7,444 bases of DNA from Lachnospiraceae bacterium (GTDB lineage: Bacteria > Bacillota > Clostridia > Lachnospirales > Lachnospiraceae): assembly GCA_014804185.1 (NCBI GenBank), contig JAAVAG010000205.1, positions 1 through 7,444 on the forward strand, written 5' to 3'. Positions 5,262-7,444 of the stretch are shown here, in pieces (position 1 is the first letter of the stretch; each line of letters opens with the position of its first letter). The position numbers and the translations under genes are program-made. A model generated the notes under the pieces. The model searched no databases and was not told where the DNA came from. It saw only the letters and a program-made list of their open reading frames with translations.

Positions 5262-7121
5262 TCACGGTATGTCCACCACCACCGTGCGGGCATTTCCGGT
5301 CAGAGGATCCCGCTCCCGATAATCAAACAAAACATATCTGCATGAATGCCCGCATTCTTCCCCGCCGGCAGGCACACTTGGCAAAGTATCCGGATCCACA
5401 TCCGGCTCCTCCCACACCGGATCGGAAAACGGCTCCAGATGCGTCATTCTGGACAGCTGTCTGGCATCGCAGCCCGCATATCCCGGCAGGAGCGCCCTGC
5501 TCCGCTCCTCCTCCGCATAAAACTCCCGTATTCTGTCACGATGTAATTCCAGAGACGGTGCGAATACCGGCCTGCTCTTTGGGTTTTCCCGCAGATACAG
5601 GTCATATAGCAGCAGCTGTCTGTACAGTTCCAATCCCGCAGCGTCATATTTTTCCGCAAACGCAAGCAGCATTTCATACCGCCGCACTCTGGCGGGACCG
5701 CCCCGAAAGCCGCTGACACAGCCCTCCTGCGCGCCGTCCCACCGGGCATAAAAATCCGCCAGCGCCTCATACATGGCAAACGGACCCGCAAAATTCCGCA
5801 AAAGGCAGGGAAGCGTATGGGTAAACTGGCTGCTGTTAAAATAGATCTCCACCATCTCTTCTATTTTTTTCAGCCGCAGGATATCTTCATAGGACATCCA
5901 GCGGGTATAAAGCACCTCGTAGGGCGGCTCGGACTGATATGCCATCCCATAATCCCGGGCTCTCTCGTGCATATAAGAACCTTTCAGTACTTTCAGGAAC
6001 CCCAGCTGCAGCTGATGGGGCTTCATGGAATATACCCGGTCAAAGGAATGGCGAAAACTGTCATAGTCCTCATAGGGAAGTCCCGCAATGAGATCCAGAT
6101 GCTGATGGATATTTCTCCCGTTCCGCACCTTTTCCACAGCCCGCTCCAGCCTGTCCAGGTCCGTTTTTCTGCGGATTTCCCGCAGCGAAAGCGGATTGAC
6201 GGTCTGCACGCCGATCTCCATCTGCACCAGTCCCGGGCGCATCCGCCCCAGCAGCGCGATCTCCTCCTCCCGCAGGATGTCCGCCGCGATCTCAAAATGA
6301 AAATTAGTAATGCCGTTGTCGTGCTCCAGAATGTACTGCCACACGGCCATGGCATGGGCATGATCACAGTTAAAAGTCCTGTCCACGAATTTGACCTGAG
6401 GAACTCTGTGATCCAGAAAAAACTGCAGATGCCGCCTCACATCGTCGATCCCGCGCAGCCGTACCCTTTTGTCAATGGAAGAAAGACAGTAACTGCACCT
6501 GTAGGGACATCCCCGTCCGGACTCATAATAAATGATCCGGTTGTCAAAAATCTGCAGATCCTCATACAGAAAAGGGAGCGCATCCATCTCCACAGGCATC
6601 CGCTGTCCGGTTCTGCCGGTTCGCATCACCAGACCCGGTATATCCGCAAGATACGCTTCTCCCCGGCAGGCGGCAGATCCGTCCCGCACATCGGGAACTT
6701 CCGCGGCAACGCCGCCGTTATTTTCCCACAGCGCCGCATAATGCTCCAGCAGTTCCCGGAAAGTCTCCTCTCCCTCCCCCGCCATGACGCCCGTCAGCAT
6801 GGGGTAACGCTCCAATATCTCCTCCGCGTCAAAGGACACCTCCGGCCCGCCCAGCCAGATGGGCAGCTTCGGCAGGAGTTTATGCAGTTCCACAAAGATC
6901 CGCTGTATCATATTCCAGTTCCAGATATAGCAGGAAAAAGCGACAATATCCGGTTTTTGAAGATAAATGTCCTCCAGTATATCCTCCATGCGGTGATTGA
7001 TGGTATACTCCGCAACCGCCACACAGGGACGCAGTTTTTCCCCCGCATATGCACGCAGGCTGTAAACCGCCGGATTGGAATGAATGTATTTGGCGTTAAC
7101 CGCCACCAGTAAAAATTTCAC
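5262..7121 (-). CDS. B12-binding-fold radical SAM protein, DUF4080 type
   Basis: Radical S-adenosylmethionine enzyme of 619 residues from a GTG at 7121. Residues 1 to about 130 resemble the cobalamin-binding Rossmann fold (FLLVAVNAKYIHSNPAVYSL; IWLGGPEVSFDAEEI), although no DxHxxG cobalamin ligand motif is visible. The radical SAM core follows at about 195-400: CPYRCSYC gives the 4Fe-4S ligands C205, C209 and C212; FVDRTFNCD, MEIGVQTVNP and LDLIAGLPYEDYDSF are core-strand motifs. The C-terminal third (about 400-619) corresponds to DUF4080. Substrate and product are unknown; relatives act in modification or methylation-type chemistry. An in-frame ATG lies at 7151, but the GTG has an ideal GGGAGG 8 nt upstream and overlaps the preceding stop as GTGA, and the protein then starts VKFLLVAVN as expected. 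The exonuclease gene follows after 28 nt. An about 30-residue hydrophilic stretch (residues 132-162) looks like a variable linker. Confidence 0.93.
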   Translation of the reverse strand: MKFLLVAVNAKYIHSNPAVYSLRAYAGEKLRPCVAVAEYTINHRMEDILEDIYLQKPDIVAFSCYIWNWNMIQRIFVELHKLLPKLPIWLGGPEVSFDAEEILERYPMLTGVMAGEGEETFRELLEHYAALWENNGGVAAEVPDVRDGSAACRGEAYLADIPGLVMRTGRTGQRMPVEMDALPFLYEDLQIFDNRIIYYESGRGCPYRCSYCLSSIDKRVRLRGIDDVRRHLQFFLDHRVPQVKFVDRTFNCDHAHAMAVWQYILEHDNGITNFHFEIAADILREEEIALLGRMRPGLVQMEIGVQTVNPLSLREIRRKTDLDRLERAVEKVRNGRNIHQHLDLIAGLPYEDYDSFRHSFDRVYSMKPHQLQLGFLKVLKGSYMHERARDYGMAYQSEPPYEVLYTRWMSYEDILRLKKIEEMVEIYFNSSQFTHTLPCLLRNFAGPFAMYEALADFYARWDGAQEGCVSGFRGGPARVRRYEMLLAFAEKYDAAGLELYRQLLLYDLYLRENPKSRPVFAPSLELHRDRIREFYAEEERSRALLPGYAGCDARQLSRMTHLEPFSDPVWEEPDVDPDTLPSVPAGGEECGHSCRYVLFDYRERDPLTGNARTVVVDIP

Positions 7122-7444
7122 AGTCCCAGCCTCCCTGCTGCCTGCTGCCACTCTTCCTCCGTCATCTCCGGCAGCGGTTTATGAAAGAGAAGTTCCGCCG
7201 TCTCCACGGCCTTAAAAAAGTAATTGACGCCAGTAAGCAAGGTTTTCCGAAACGCTCTGCCTAGCACCATGCCGCACGCGTCCAGCCCGCTCTCCTCATA
7301 ATCCCGCAGATACGCATCCAGATCATAGGGAATACTGCAGAGCCTGGGTAACCATGCCTGTCCGTCCCCATACAGAACGGCAAACTGCGCCCGGCGCCCC
7401 ACACCGTCTACGGCGGCCCCCAGGGAACCGGGATTGACATAAAG
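7118..7444 (-). CDS. Metallophosphoesterase family protein (partial, C-terminal 108 residues)
   Basis: The frame enters at the window edge as LYVNPGSLGAAVDG, matching the NPGS-(V/L)-G motif near the end of the calcineurin-like or YfcE-type metallophosphoesterase core. It continues with the usual late strand pair (AQFAVLYGDGQAWLPRLCSI, PYDLDAYLRDYEESGLDACG) and a helical tail of about 55 residues ending AAGRLGL. The metal-binding motifs (DxH, GDxxD, GNH, GHTH) would lie upstream, outside the window, so activity and substrate cannot be judged. An in-frame GTG at 7402 is probably not the real start, because the preceding codons belong to the family motif. Its TGA overlaps the GTG of the radical SAM gene by 4 nt, indicating co-translation. 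Confidence 0.8.
   Translation of the reverse strand, partial: LYVNPGSLGAAVDGVGRRAQFAVLYGDGQAWLPRLCSIPYDLDAYLRDYEESGLDACGMVLGRAFRKTLLTGVNYFFKAVETAELLFHKPLPEMTEEEWQQAAGRLGL

Noticed and set aside
4838..5716. Plus-strand open frame across the exonuclease/radical SAM junction
   Set aside because: Overlaps two well-supported minus-strand genes and has a Pro/His/Arg-rich, non-protein-like composition.
5817..7112. Long plus-strand open frame (431 codons) opposite the radical SAM gene
   Set aside because: Antisense shadow; no domain or plausible composition, whereas the minus strand has CxxxCxxC and the core motifs.

Overview
The window looks like chromosomal DNA of a Gram-positive Clostridia bacterium, most likely Lachnospiraceae. 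The grounds are the gene families (VanW/G5-type wall protein, DUF4080-type radical SAM protein, Lrp-linked aminotransferase, a small TM-plus-TPR-like protein whose sequence I associate with that family), AGGAGG-like ribosome binding sites, tightly packed operons and moderate GC. This is family recognition from memory, not a database match. I see no mobile elements, CRISPR arrays, tRNA or rRNA genes.

Left block, minus strand, read right to left from about 3960. A good sigma-A-type promoter (TTGCCA, 18 nt, TATAAT at 3929-3958) drives a 31-residue single-pass membrane peptide (3746-3841) that is easily missed. Next come an exported VanW-domain protein (2197-3672), an AIR-synthase/HypE-like protein whose usual acidic nucleotide/metal residues are partly replaced (1107-2171), an Lrp/AsnC regulator (550-1032), and the first 184 codons of a class I/II PLP aminotransferase (1-553) that overlaps the regulator by 4 bp. 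The spacings (73, 25 and 74 nt, then a 4-nt overlap) fit one operon of at least five genes. Its common function is unknown. A link between cell envelope and amino-acid metabolism is the obvious guess.

Centre. One plus-strand gene (3937-4554) encodes a small membrane-anchored protein with a TPR-like C-terminal half. It diverges from the left operon, so that the minus-strand -35 box lies inside its first codons. It also runs tail-to-tail into the right operon, overlapping the exonuclease gene by 44 bp.

Right block, minus strand, read right to left. The 3' end of a metallophosphoesterase gene (7118-7444) is followed, with a GTGA overlap, by a B12-binding-fold/radical SAM/DUF4080-type protein (5262-7121, GTG start) and then by a DEDDh 3'-5' exonuclease with a conserved-looking C-terminal tail (4511-5233). 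The layout again points to a co-transcribed operon.

Nearly all of the window is coding. The only sizeable non-coding stretches are the 264-nt divergent region at 3673-3936, a third of which is the small membrane peptide gene, and the 74-nt gap at 1033-1106.
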